Positions 1 to 13,263 are shown, counted from the first letter of the stretch. The stretch is 64,000 bases of DNA from Membranipora membranacea (GCA_914767715.1 OU612074.1:449501-513500), one strand, 5' to 3'. Numbers and translations are program-made. The notes: generated by a model from the sequence alone, not told the origin.

Positions 1-221
1 TGAGTTATCAGTAACAAAAATTAGCATCATAGATTTCTGAACGACATAAATAATAATAGCAGGCATTCCATTTTATTTATCGATTTAATCCAAAGATTTA
101 ATGAAAAAAAGGGCCTTTGTTTGACAATTGGGCGGTGCTGTCTGTCTCTATGAAATATTCTATACAATGACAACTGGTTTAACTTTTCTATTTGCTTGTA
201 GATAACACAAACCATATCACA

Positions 222-1707
222 ATGAAGGTGACACTTGCACTCGCTCTCCTAGTATGCGTGATCACACTCGCTGTCGAGGCACAAAACAACCCAAACTGCT
301 GCGCCAGATGTCCTTGTAATGTACCTGGAAGTAAATACTTCACAGGAAGTAGCCATACAGGGAACAGAGCTGGTAGCAGAAGAAATATCGGAGCTGGAGG
401 ATTTGTGTTCCCAGTAAGCGGAAGTCTTATCAATGGCGGACAGCTTGTTCATGGCGGTGGACTTATAAATAGCGGAGTTATCAATGGAGGTCTCATTAAT
501 GGCGGAGGTCTCATAAATGGTGGAGGACTTGTTAATGGTGCGGCACATATTAATGGTGGTAAGTAAGCAATATGTTCCTAGCTCGATATCATTTCAATGC
601 AATTTTCGGAAATAATATATTCCCATGGTATATTGTAACGAAGCCTTTAACCTGATTATCTCTACATTGTCATGGGAATCTTGAGTTCGATCTTAGCCAA
701 TGTAATTTGATGTCTCATCAATTTTTCAATTTATAATGTTCCGCTCAGTGTGGCAGCTGATCTCACAATTATCGGCGCAATCTGATACGAGGTCACCCAT
801 TAGTCTGAATAGCCAAGAAGTAGAATCCAAAGATCAGAGTTTAATTTTGTCCTGCAGCCAAGTGTGTTGAGTTTCCAGCTCAATCGCTAACCATAGATAA
901 GTTATCAGCTTTCTAGGGTGTGCCATGAGGTGTTAACTCAGTTAGATCACAAAAACAGAAATGTAGGGGATTTGAACCAAAGATCGTTTGCTGAGAGGAC
1001 AAAGTTGCTAAAACTTTGTTGTGACCAAATTATTCTTACTTCTAGGTCTGGGAGTTGGGCTAGGTAACAATTTGGCTACCAACAATTTTGTGAACAGCGC
1101 TAACTTTGCTTCAGGAAACCAAAATGCACATGTCAGCCAAAGCAGTTCAGTCAGTAAGTTATAATATCAAATTGAAATAATAAGAAATAATACCAACAAT
1201 ATCCTATCAATGAGTAACTGAACCAAAGACTGAATTATTTAACAATTATAAATCATTAACGCGTAATATGTCTATCTTTTTCTTGATTTAAAATCATTTT
1301 TCCTTTATTTTTCACAATGGCTGATTTTATAAAATATTTCCATCGAATGAAAAAAAACTCATTTTTCTTCGCAGAACTAAATTTCGCCGCTGATCACCAA
1401 CACTCTGCAGGTGTGAATACCAACTTTAATACTGGAAATACTTTCAATGCTGGCAACAGTCATTTAGTGGTGAGTTGACTTTTACCACAAAATTGTGATT
1501 CAAAGCTCTAATTCTGTGCCAAGACAAGTGGTTATTTAGGTCACTTTACTATTTAAAGAATACCAGTGTGTTGGCTTTTGTAATCAAATATGTGACTCTT
1601 TTTTGATGGAATCCAATGGTGCAAAAATCCATTCTTCAATGTGATTTACTTATTACTTATAATTTATCTTTTTTCAGAACAACGGTCATTTCAGAAAGAA
1701 GAAATAA
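222..1707 (+). CDS. Secreted Asn/Gly-rich repeat protein (4 coding exons)
   Basis: Coding exons are 222-558, 1046-1153, 1375-1469 and 1678-1707; all three introns have GT..AG ends and consistent phases (1, 1, 0), giving 189 aa. An AG at 200-201 right after a T-rich run looks like the acceptor of a 5'UTR intron, so the first exon lies further upstream. Residues 1-20 are a classical signal peptide, with likely cleavage after VEA. A short Cys cluster (NCCARCPC) follows, then a tract of about eight variants of the L/V-I-N-G-G-G motif, then Asn/Ala/Ser-rich exons (NTNFNTGNTFNAGN), ending in RKKK. The composition suggests an extracellular structural, matrix or mucus protein, but I do not recognise the family. 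A poly(A) signal follows at 1995. The exon model is strong; the function is unknown. Confidence 0.8.
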
Positions 1708-1994
1708 ACAGGTACAAAGCTTCTACAGGTGTTCTTCTACGCTGCTGCTGTTGCTGCTAGTCAAATTTATATGCTCTCCGAATGTTTAAAGGAGGTTCAG
1801 TGCGCTCACATATAATATTTGTTATACTTATTGTACCAGTATTGGACAGCCAGTGCAGTTGTTATTATAATTCAATATTTGTTTTTATTGAATTTGTTTG
1901 TAAATGTTGTAAGGCTGATCAGGGTCTGTATTTTAATCTTATTGTTTTGTTAGCGCTCAGCTTGATGACAATACATTTTTATAAATAATATTAA

Positions 1995-2000
1995 AATAAA
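1995..2000 (+). terminator. Poly(A) signal of the secreted repeat protein gene
   Basis: AATAAA stands 288 bp after the stop codon, in an AT-rich stretch with no competing coding sequence. Confidence 0.55.
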
Positions 2001-5000
2001 TCTGAAACATAATCTTTAACTCCGCAAGTTTCTTTAATGCCAGACTATTCATTTTCACTACGCTTTCCAGACCACCATTAAGGTTTGGCTGTTTTCAGCT
2101 CCATCACTTCATCGTCAGGATATTTTCATATGTGACGCAATTGGTATCAAGGATATTATAAAATTTTATTGAGATCATCAGCTTGTCATAAGACAAGCCT
2201 CTATGACCGGCACAACGGAAAGGCTTGATCAAAAATAGTGCACATGAACTGTCTATTCTTCAAACAAGGACCTGACGGTTACAGTGCGGGATGTGATGAC
2301 TACCAACCTATTAGTTAATTCTAGCCGTTATTTGGACTGGATAGATTCGATTCTTATTGTGTACAGCACATTTCAATGGTAAGGTATAGCTCTTTATGTT
2401 GCTATTTTTGCGATGACTGATTTATTTCAAGTTTACTATTCATAAAAATAAAATCTGAACTAAATATAAGAAATGCATCTCAACCATGAGTCAACAGGGT
2501 GGGGTAACTCAACAAAAACCTGGACATGTACAATAATGATTATTTGTACCCAAGTGGATCAAATATCCGAGTTATATTTATTGGCTCGAAGTTCCCTTCA
2601 GTCATTGAGAGTTGTCCACTTATAAATCATGGGGAAGTAACTCTAACTCTTATATTTACCTCCCATCAAGTTTATAATCTATTAAACCGCTGAGACTAAG
2701 ACTGAGATGATATGACATGATATGAAATCTGTTAAGCTTTTGGTTCCAAGAAGCAGTGAAGAGTGTCCATCACTGTTAGTAGGTATGACAGATTTGTATG
2801 TAGCGCCCAACTTTGACTTACTGGGACAAAGATAAGAGAGACTCATGATTGATCCGATCCCTCTAGCTGGCTTACGTACAGTTTTGGTCTTACCCCCCCC
2901 CCCCACTGTTTTTATCACAAAAAAGTCACATAATATTATTACAGTTGGCGTATAATTCACAAAGGATAATCTCATCACAGATCGAACTTCTAACCTGGTA
3001 AAGTCTATCTAGAGTTGAAAAAAAAGAGACAATTTGCCATGTGATGGCTGTCATGTTGAGAATTAACCCTCCTGTTTGTCGCTAGGACCAGAAGACTTGT
3101 TATTACAAGCTCTACACAGGATACTAGAACATTAACTAACCCTAAATATTTAATTGTGATACATGGCTGCGAGTTTGTCCTTTATTATGTCGCTCCATTA
3201 GGAGATTCCCTGAGGACATTTAAACCTTTGTCACGATTCACGAGTACATTTATTTATGACTTTGTGTCTTTGCCTTCGTCTGATTTTATTACGAGTGTAG
3301 CGGATAGAATTGCTCTTTACATGAAAATAATTTTTATTGCGCACAGTAATCCATCGAGATGCATCTTTAATAAATCAATGGAGCATGTATAATGTTTGTA
3401 ATGTAAAGTTTCTCAGGCGAAAAATGATAACATCTTATAGCCCTGTAATCTACCATACTTCCTGACTAAAACTGTTACCCACCCGTCACAGATGACTCTA
3501 ATATCTATATGCCCTCAGGCTAAAGTGTTTAATCTCTTACATCGCTCATTCACAGGGATGTCACATTGATGGTCAGGATTGAACACATTATAATCTTTTC
3601 TCTCTCCAGTATTCAGACACTGCTAATACAGCTAAAACTAGTGAGTAACATAACCGGAGCTAAACCTAGTAAGTTATATTACTGGTAACATTCATCCTCA
3701 GATTCTAAATCACAGCCTCCTCACCTGCTAGGGAAGCTAAGCTTATCTCCGGCGGCGGTAGAGGCAGTACAGGGGCAGTAAGTGTTTAATTGTAGATTAG
3801 AAGTAAACAGACGGGAGATTGGTGATACTAAACTAGACACATCTGTGTAAACAAATCAATCTTTCATCTCAGAGTAAACACTTTGTGGTGTTGATCAAGG
3901 AGCGGCGTAATCATTATTTTTAGTATCACCTTATCAAGGACCTAATATTTTCAGCATCAGGAGGTATATTATTAACTTTACCTGGACACACAGTGGATAA
4001 TACTCTCGAAGACGAAGGACGAGGGAGCTAGCAATCCAAATTCGAGGTAAGATATACGAAACTTCAAGCAGACCCTCCCGGAGGTTTATTTAAAACAAGT
4101 ACTGTGTCATCTAGACCAGAGGGAGGTTAGGATTATTGTTCTAGCTTAGTCTCTTTTGTAGCAAATTGTTGACTAAATTACGATAATCCATCGCAAAGGG
4201 TCAGGTAAAATCTTAAAGCGATCTTTGCGCACTAGACTTATCCCAGCTGCCCCATAACATATGTGGACAGGTCGGAGGCCCCTCAGAGGGGAGGCCCTCA
4301 GGGATGAGGTTTCTAAGCACACAGCAACTCAATTTCATGTTGGTAATTGCAAGAGACCTTTCTGATGCCCAATGGATTCACCATCACATTAAATTTGATG
4401 ATTTCGGTATGAATGGAAACCAAGTAAGTGTCATTTTAAAATGCTAAACACAGCTGCGTTACCAAGTAGACAAGAACTGCCAATGTGTGGTCAGAGGTAA
4501 CTATGGACACATGACACAACACATCCTAAAATAACCTGGCTGTCTCGCTGATCGAAAAAATTTTTTAGCCCAAAGCCCTTGGGATTTTGGTACCAGGTGA
4601 GAATAAACATACAGAGAGATGCCATCCGGCAGCCTATTGTAATTTTGTTTTTAACACTTTGAATGTCAGCGAGGCTGAGTAGCACACTGTGTTGACTGGG
4701 CAGCGTCCTTCGGAACACTCTGCTCATTAATTACATTTAGTAATAAGTCTATACAGCTAAAACTCAGCTGTCCCGGACATAAAATCATTAATTGTATCTG
4801 AGTGTTCCTGTATTCCTGAGCTCTTTACTTCACAAACTAAATCGCACCAATATATCAGCTCCGAGGATCTGACACCAGCCCCCATGTATCCCTACAGATA
4901 CTGGTAGGGCTACATATGATACACTCTCATAGACAAAGTGGCTATCTCAGTGCTGGAAATATTATTGAATAACGGTCGATTTGACACACGCTTCATAAAA

Positions 5001-5756
5001 TCCTGGATTATGACTCAAGCCGACACTAATCTTGTAGTAGTCTGCACGTAGTAGTCCTCTGTTGTTTGAGTAATGGCAGTTTTTGATGAGCATCGTATTG
5101 GGCTAAACTGTGAATTGAGGATTATCTGGGATTTAAAATTGTAATTACAATAATTGACCACTAAACTAGCTTCCTGCCCGAAGTTTAACTCAGCTGCTGA
5201 TGTTCTAAAGCTGTACGCTAAATCTCGTTTGTTCAACCAATGTTGTGTTGCCAGTAACAGAATGTTGGTTCAAACTGTTTTTTTTTTGCATCAAAAGCCA
5301 TAAAAGGTAATAAAAATGTAGGTACAAACCGTTTTTTTTGCGTTGAATGCTACAAAAAAGTAGTAGTTGAACTATACTATACTATAAAAGCGATTTCCCA
5401 TGAGCAAAGCAGTAGTCAAATAGGGCAAATCATAAATAATCAGAGTAAAACTGCCAGTGATAAATACACTAATGCTTTATTACAAGGAGCTCTTATTTAT
5501 ACAATGTTTATAAATCTCGAACGAGTGCCCCCCTCGGGTGGCCATGTGGGGCTCCTCCAGCCACCTGTTATTATACACTTGTCATCTCATTGTCATCTCA
5601 TCGTCATATCCAAGTCAGTATGTGCAGTGAGCACTTCAACCACTCAGCACTACTCAGTACTATCGTACTCAGTAGTATCGAGATTAAGAAGAACTTAATG
5701 AGAGTTGGCAGTGTGTAAAGATAATGTATCATGCTCAAGATTAGACAAACCTTCGG

Positions 5757-5843
5757 TAGTGGTAGTGGTGGTGGTAGTGGTGGTGGTAGCGGTGGCGGTG
5801 GTGGTGGTGGTGGTAGTGGTGGTGGTGGTAGTGGTAGTGGTGG
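5757..5843. repeat. GGT/GTA trinucleotide microsatellite
   Basis: About 87 bp of imperfect GGT repeats with GTA and GCG variants, in non-coding sequence. Confidence 0.9.
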
Positions 5844-6487
5844 TCAAAGTAGGCAGAAGTAATTAAATCACACTAAGGGTGCATACATTGTAAAGGTGTT
5901 AAAAAGTCCAGTCATACGGCCTCATGTAATAAAATCATGATCACAGCCGATACCAGTGAAGATCATGGTTGTGTTGTGCTGATGGCTGATTGGAGGTGGG
6001 GTTTAATTTATGGATAAATTTGGTACATCAATTAATAATTAAATCTGAAAGCTCGAAATTGATGGCCCCCTCATACACCGTTGGTAAAGTTTGTTACGCA
6101 GTATAGAAAGTTAATCAGCAGGCTGTGACACTTTCTGTCTGTTCTCGAACATAAGGAGCACATGTAAGGGGATGTCTTAATAACTCACCGGAGAGACATA
6201 GAGTTAGGTATATAATTACAGGCGTCTAATATTAGGGGTTCGCTAAACAAACTCAACCATGCGGCGTGTAATAATACATGTTGACACTTATGGGAACAGC
6301 GGTTGGCTGCTTTGCTCATTTTGAGTCCTCTTATCGAATCTATTTTCGAATGGCATTCACTTGGTCATCGCTATCCAGCACTGGGTCTCCGGCGTGTAAT
6401 ATAAAAACAGTGCCTTTCTAGCTTTAAATGTAAACATATTTTCAGCGGGAGATCAAACATTTCTAGTTGTGAACTTGGAAGCTGAAG

Positions 6488-6489
<2 letters not shown>

Positions 6490-6520
<31 letters not shown>
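6490..6520. repeat. (GTCT)n microsatellite
   Basis: Nearly eight uninterrupted copies of a tetranucleotide. Confidence 0.9.
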
Positions 6521-6712
6521 TGGTCTGGATCGAGACAGTACAATAATAAAGGAGCTTGATAGCAAGTAATTTTTTTAGACCAATATCTGTGTACTGCAGT
6601 TAGATTGCCTACCTTCTCCACACACCATCCTACAATAAAAGACTGTAGGACCTAAGGTTCAAAGCTTAGGGTTGTTATGCCCATTCCAATACACAGCTAA
6701 CAGCCCGACTCG

Positions 6713-7090
6713 TACCGTAATCCCTCACCTATAAGTCACCGGACTTATAAGTGAATCACCCCCCTCAGAAAAAATAAAAATGCTCCAGCTATAAGACACC
6801 CCACAGCTATAAGACACCCCACCGCTCTAAGACACTCACTACACTACACTCACTACAAATGAACTAAGTAGTTTTGGGAAAAAAACTGTCCTCAGTGGGA
6901 TTCGAACTCACAACTCCATGTTTACAAGTCGAACGCTCTACCACTGAGCTATTCATCTTCGGTGATTGTAAGTGGTTTTGGTCCAAAATAAATATAATAA
7001 TGCTTCAAATGATAGTCGCGTCTATATACTACTCTCTTATAGCCGCCTTCACTTATACGTCGCGCGATCTATAGGTGAGGGATTACGGTA
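6713..7090. mobile_element. TA-flanked MITE carrying a tRNA-like insert
   Basis: Terminal inverted repeats of about 20 bp begin CCGTAATCCCTCACC on the left and end GGTGAGGGATTACGG on the right, each flanked by TA. That is the target-site pattern of Tc1/mariner-type elements. The left arm also contains several degenerate copies of a TATAAGACACCCCAC motif. The 378-bp length and lack of a transposase frame make it non-autonomous. A tRNA-like sequence sits in the middle on the minus strand. Confidence 0.75.
6888..6960 (-). other. tRNA-Thr-like sequence (pseudo-tRNA or SINE head)
   Basis: Read on the minus strand it has a near-perfect D arm (TAGCTCAGTGGTAGAG), a plausible anticodon loop CTTGTAA (anticodon TGT) and a T arm with AGTTCGAATCC. 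The acceptor and anticodon stems do not pair properly, so it is not a working tRNA gene. It lies inside the MITE at 6713-7090. Confidence 0.65.
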
Positions 7091-7776
7091 GCTATGACCT
7101 TAATTCTATAGTAACATTCTCTAGTTCATACACAACTATTGAGCTTACATACAACATATTCATAGACATGGATTTCCCAACTCTTGACCAAATTTGTTTC
7201 TAGACATACTCTTAAATTGTCCATTATTACATGATCGGGTAATGAGTGACTAGTTGTCACCGATCCTTTGATCTGACCTGCTGAGTGTCATGACGACAGG
7301 CTTACAACCACCTGCTAACAGGTGTCAGTGGCTCTAGCTGCCATGGTCTCCAAACGGGTGACAGGTTTGTAAAATACGGTACAACTACCTGTTACCAATG
7401 CTAATAGATGCCTTGGCACGAGCAGGTAGCTCAATTGCTTGTTATCGTACACCATCTGGAAGCCTCTTTTGTCAAACACAGTTGGGTTTTATTTGGTTTA
7501 AGGATCAGATTTCTGTTGCATCATGGGATATATTTCATGCGAAAGAGATACAAAGAAGCCGTCAGACGGAGAGCAAGAGTTTAGAGAGATCAGACTAAGG
7601 ACTAACAGACGTTTTTTACCTAGGTTTCTTTTTAATTCTTTACATAATTATATGATTCACTTGAAATTAGCATAATCACCATTGTTTTGTATTGGTAAGC
7701 ATTATTGAATACAAAGTTCATACCACAAAATGAAAAAGAACCAGTGTGCCTTGGAGTGATACAACAACCTACACAC

Positions 7777-8177
7777 ACCCTAACTCTGAGTCTGGGAGGC
7801 TCAGACTGACCCTAACTCTGAGTCTAGGAGGCTCAGACTTACCCTAACTCTGAGTCTGGGATGCTCAGACTTACCCTAGCTCTGAGTCTAGGAGGCTCAG
7901 ACTGACCCTAACTCTGAGTCTGGGAGGCTCAGGCTTACCCTAACTCTGAGTCTGGGAGGTTCAGACTTACCCTAACTCTGAGTCTGGGAGGCTCAGACTT
8001 ACCCTAGCTCTGAGTCTGGGAGGCTCAGACTTACCCTAACTCTGAGTCTGGGAGGCTCAGACTTACCCTAACTCTGAGTCTGGGATGCTCAGACTGACCC
8101 TAACTCTGAGTCTGGGAGGCTCAGACTTACCCTAACTCTGAGTCTGGGAGGCTCAGACTTACCCTAACTCTGAGTCT
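7777..8177. repeat. 32-bp minisatellite, about 12.5 copies
   Basis: Tandem units begin ACCCTAACTCTGAG and include the short inverted repeat AGTCTG..CAGACT. Copies differ at only a few positions (GGAGG/GGATG, CTAAC/CTAGC, CTTAC/CTGAC). On the minus strand most units contain GGGTAAGTCTGAG, a good match to a 5' splice site. One related unit lies in the opposite orientation near 9409-9436. Confidence 0.95.
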
Positions 8178-11100
8178 CTATGCTGTTCTAACACCTCATA
8201 GACATAAAGATAGACATCTCAGAGGATTTAATATTCTGACATGGGATGCCAGACTCTCGAATGTATATTAACTGGTCAGTGATCCCTCGTAATATCCATA
8301 AAATAAACACACTAGGCCTGACAACCTATCATTGCGTCTCTGCGAGGTCTCTAGCAACACTGCGGAAATATATTTGGCTCATTGCCAAACATTAGTAATA
8401 AACAGCCAGGTTGAATCTCCCTGTCATGACAGAGTCAGACAGACAGATCATACGCTATTGTTACCTTTAACAGATCGCTCACTGACTCTCACTTCCTGAG
8501 AGGCGTCACTTTGATGAATGTATAATAAACAGTTAATATGCTGAGACAGGTCCTTGGACAGACAGAGGACATAACTCACTATTGTCGTTCACAATAGCGG
8601 ATTACCTGAGAGGTGTAAATTTTAGCCAGGGTTAAGTTCCGCCAGTTTCGAGGTGACTTTATGTAAGCCAATTACAATTGCAATTTTAGCTAGTCCAGGT
8701 TGGACGCCATATAGTAACGGTATTAGCTGGCCCTAAAATTAGCTATTCCAAGCGTGCGTGGAAATGGCTAACATTTCCTCCTGTGAATACTTAAAACTCA
8801 TCTAGGTATAGATTTTGTATATCGCTCAAGCAGATTGGTAGTATATATGAGGTAGATATTTGCCGGGGCCTCATCAGGGCTTTCTATTTCAGGGACAATT
8901 ACCTGCAAACTTTTCAACTACTAAAATTTTGGACTCCGTTGATTTCAAATCAATTACACCAGTTTGTTAGAAATCTATCATCAGTGATAATTAACTTTAT
9001 TGACAGCTTCTATGGAAATCTGTTATATATCACATAAAGGGTAACACCCTGTCAAATCTGACCATGACAGCCCCCTGCAGAGGTTAGTGGATCGGGGAAA
9101 ATTGAGCTCATAATGGGTATATTCCCTCTCCGGAGTAATTATCACACACGCCTTTGTAGAGTGAGTAACATATCACACAAATTTTACTAAGTTTTCTAGG
9201 CAAAGCAGAAACATTTCCACATTTATTATTATCACACTTTCCTTCATATGTCATAGCTTTAATGTGACACTAGATGCCCGGTTTCATTGTGTTAGTGTCT
9301 TACTAATAACGACATCACCTCTCAGGTGCCTGCTATGAATACAGAGAAAAAGACAATAATTGTTTTCTTTTATAAGAATTAATTATCAAGTCTACTGTAC
9401 CAGTTATGGTTAGTCTGAGCCTCCCAGACTTTTGACCCCGGCCGACGGACCCCCACCGGGTGTGTCTAGCTTGCTAGTTGGAAATCAACATCGACATCAA
9501 CATTAAAGTTTCAAGCGACTAAGAACTTTGTATCCAGTTGAGATTTTTTATTGCTTACTGAGAGGCCTAAGTCATGACAATGACGTTGTTGTCAGCATCA
9601 AATTTCAGTCATTGTGAATTCGTTCAGCACGATAATATCGCAATTGCGAGTGGGTGGGCTTCATTTCCGTTGAATCAACCATTTGTAAAGCTTTAAATTT
9701 ACGCAATGACTTGTGTAGACATAGTATCATTGTAAAGTTGTCATATTTTACTCACCGGCTATTGGATCATCCAAAGGTTCTCTTTTGCCCCATTTCCTGG
9801 ACAAGTTACAAACCTGATTTGTAATATATGACTTCTTGATTTGCTAGATTGATTGAAGGCTTGAAACTGCGCAACAGGCAGAGTCAAGTTCCATGTCGAT
9901 TCATTGAGTACTATGCACTGAAAGCATACATACAAGGGGACGCAACTCCAAAGTATAATCATTATCCATTAAACATCCCCGGAGCTTAGGAAATTTGTCC
10001 AAAACGCGCTGCCCGAACTAAACATCATAGATATGACATTGAGGCATATCCGGACTCTGTCTTAGCCGGCTGAATGTTGCCCACAGATTCATTTCTGGGG
10101 AGGAAATAGCTTCAGCCTGTCACTAGCCCTGACACTATAGTCCCGGCCATAGCCCTGGCCCTGACTGTAGCCATGCCACTATAGCCCTGCCACTATAGCC
10201 CTGGCGTTGTCATCAGCTGTCATTGAGGCATCATATCATATCAATCATCAGATTATATCTGCTGGTGAATAACTCTATTGATTTTAATTAAAGATTTACA
10301 AATCAAAGTTTGAGATCAAATGACATCATCGGTCATTGCTTTCCCTTCCTTTGTGTGCAGACAGCAATAGTGATGTATCAGCCTAGTGGTTGGAGATCAC
10401 GGCACGGACTTCACTTTCAACTTGCTTTGAAATGTTTAAATAGATTTCTTGTTAGTTCTCAGTCGCTATAGAGTTTCAGAGCAGGGAGGTTGATGTCTCC
10501 GAACTGAAAAGTTAGTTGTTTTAAGATCTTCGTTTTCCTAAATTATCAAACCAGAGACCTACATACATACCTACATACCATCTCAGATAAGTCTTTATTC
10601 AGTCTATGCCACCTGTGTATAAGGTTGACCTATTGATGTGATATCAGCTGGTCGCATGTTAATAAACTGGTCAATATTGGCTCACCTTGAGAACAAACTC
10701 GTAGTGTAGTTACAGGTCTTTGACCACTGCTGCTGTTACTTCAAAGCCACCTCAGCACGCGAGCCGAAGCAAAACTACTCACCTTCCATAAGATTAGGTT
10801 TTACTTTTATTCGAGGACATTGAACTGTTGATCACAGTGATGCAACTAAACATGCATGCATGGGAATTATCTATATTAGATATTTTCTCCTTTTCAACCT
10901 GTGGTAGTCCCAATGATTTGGACCAGATAAGAAGTTGTCAACACATGTAGCCGTAAATAATCTTATAAAACTTTCCATTACGATTTCGGTAAAAAGCCAT
11001 ATTATCATCATGCTACCTGATCTCAACGGCATGAGACCCAAAGCAAATCCTCACAAGCCGATCAACACTTTGGCCGACGCTGGTCCTTAGGCTTTCCGCA

Positions 11101-11850
11101 ACAAGCAACAAAGTAATAATCAGTTCTAGTCTCTGTACATACTTTTCTGTACAAAGTGTGTACATAAAAAAAACTAATAATAGCCGTGCAGTTTGACACC
11201 GCCAGTCACAGCGTCTAGGGTTATACAAGAGAGCACTGTCAATCACCGGGTACGAGAAAACAGCTTCTTTTACTATTCAGGAAATTATCTGAAAGATTTC
11301 CTCCACTCAGGAAGGTGCTCGTATCAATATAAAACTTTGTCAATATTTACAAGCTCAGTGAGCAATCTATACGTCATGTCATATATGGGATCAGTCCGCT
11401 CTCAAAGGCTCTCAAAAGCAATGAACGATGCCAGTGTGTTTATATTTATAAATCTTTAGGTTTTTATAATGATGATATAACAGCACAAGAGACTATAATT
11501 TTGCATAATTAATCTGGTAATCAATGCAGAAGCCTGGAGCGGCAGCATGTAACGGCAGCATGTTACAGCGGCAGCATGAGAGAGAAAGCTCAATCTGCTG
11601 AGTAAAATATTATCATAATAATACTGTATCATAGCTTAGTGTGGCTAAACTTGTTTGTCGTTGTGTCTTTTGCAGAGCTGCTGACTTGTAGAACAGATGC
11701 TGCCTAGCAGAATGTAATAGAGCTCTGAAGCAGGGGTTACACTGAGAAACGCTCTCAAAGCAGCAGAACTACCCGATCTAAGAGAATATCTGACTAGCAG
11801 GTGTAGTTAGCTGACTTTGAACCGAGCCGAAAGCAATAATTTTCCCAAAC
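8178..11850. other. Intergenic, no gene recognised
   Basis: No domain-bearing frame was seen. A degenerate tandem repeat of a CCACTATAGCCCTG-like motif occurs at about 10120-10205. A single inverted unit related to the 32-bp minisatellite is near 9409-9436. Confidence 0.55.
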
Positions 11851-11860
11851 ATTAATCTTA

Positions 11861-12000
11861 TATAAAATGAGCTGATGACGTGATGGATATATAACATGGC
11901 GTGACGTCACCTCTGGTGAGCTGACCTGCTGCTGACACTGAAGCAGTTTTTAAATCTGGACAGAAGCTGAATTTCTTGAGCAGCAAATCAGACCTCAGGT
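11861..12000 (+). promoter_or_regulatory. Possible promoter and 5'UTR exon of the synaptotagmin gene
   Basis: TATAAAA lies at 11861, a second TATA-like TATATAAC near 11887, and a full palindromic CRE (TGACGTCA) at 11902-11909. About 90 bp later a good donor (CAG then GTTAGT) occurs near 12000. The first coding exon of the synaptotagmin gene is preceded by an acceptor at 15299-15300, so a 5'UTR exon must lie upstream and this is a plausible location. This is inference from motif spacing; no transcript evidence is available. Confidence 0.3.
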
Positions 12001-13239
12001 TAGTTCAAATAGTCGTATCAGTGTACAACAGGGGGGGGGGGGGGGATCAACCCATCAGACAGGGACAAGAGACTTGGGGGCTTTGACTAGTGTACACATA
12101 GAGGTAAATCGGGATAATAAACTTTGGCATGTTTTTAATTTAAAATTGCGCATTCAGATGTGAGGTGAGGATGAGGTGAAGCGCTGGTAACCTGAATAGC
12201 GAACTTGAATATTAGATATGCGATGCTGCTCCCACTGGGTTTGATTCCCTGTCCTGGCCCTAATCAGTGACATGGTAATATAATCTGCTCATTACACATG
12301 CTGCTGGTGGAGTTCGAATATGCTGATACTAGGTTAGTTCCTGTTCCCTCTGACCCCGGACGCCACCTAGCACTTGTAAAACAGACAGACTCAATCAGGA
12401 TTTGGATTGATCCGGTGCCAGATGCTGTTGACTGTTAGTATATTGGCCCAGGATATCTGATTAATTATCTATCACGGTACATGGAACAAGTTGTATCAAT
12501 GCTGGTACTGATACACGCTCTGCACGGTCTGTTACTGCAGCCAATTTTCAAAATAAGAGACAAACCAACATCAAACATCAGCCCACAATCATAGATAAAA
12601 TAGACAGTGTAGTTGATGGAAGGATTGCCTGCACTGTCATGCAGCTAAATGAGCTAGGTATGTTTTGATATGAAAATTTTTTCCGTTATTAGTTTTCACT
12701 AAAATTATAGAGTTGCTCGCCATTGAAAATGACCTAAACAGAATCCTGATTCATTTGTTAGCAAAATAGACAGCAGAATATATCAGTAATGGAAAGCTCT
12801 GATTAAGTAAGAGCTCTTATTTAACAAGATGCAGTCACAGCTGCAGAAAACTGGATAAATTATAGTAAGCATGACAACCGGCAGCAAATCTGTCACAATC
12901 GTACAGAACTTTCTGTGTCTAAAAATAAGCCAGGTTCGATCACACTAAGGAATAATATCTGATTCTTAGAATCTGACATCGTGTATAAATTAAAATCTTC
13001 ATAGTGACTGAGTAAGGGTATATATCCTTACTCTGTGATATAGTCAATGTTTGCAACAAAGCTATAGTATTATCACCTTAGGTTAGAAATGAAAGGGCTG
13101 AAATAATTTGCTTGATTTGTGATCAGCCTGACATCCAGCTCACTATGTGGCTACGATCCAAACAAGCCTAGCTGACATCAAAGTCTCATGATTATAAATC
13201 TTTTACCCATAACGATACATTACGTTAGCTGCTGCCGAG

Positions 13240-13263
13240 CTGCTGCTGCTGCTGCTGCTGCTG
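13240..13263. repeat. (CTG)n microsatellite
   Basis: Eight uninterrupted triplets in non-coding sequence. Confidence 0.9.

Larger units (their letters stand above)
2001..6712. other. Intergenic, no gene recognised
   Basis: No open frame here has a recognisable domain or a convincing splice pattern; the longest are under 100 codons and look random. Contents are a poly-C run near 2884, T-runs near 5279 and 5330, a GGT-type microsatellite and a GTCT microsatellite, listed separately. Confidence 0.6.

Noticed and set aside
6888-6960. Functional tRNA-Thr gene
   Set aside because: Acceptor and anticodon stems fail to pair, and it sits inside a transposable element. The copies at 38571 and 41611 were rejected as tRNA genes for the same reason.
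7777-8177. Telomeric CCCTAA repeats
   Set aside because: CCCTAA occurs once per 32-bp unit, not as a hexamer tandem, so it is not interstitial telomere.
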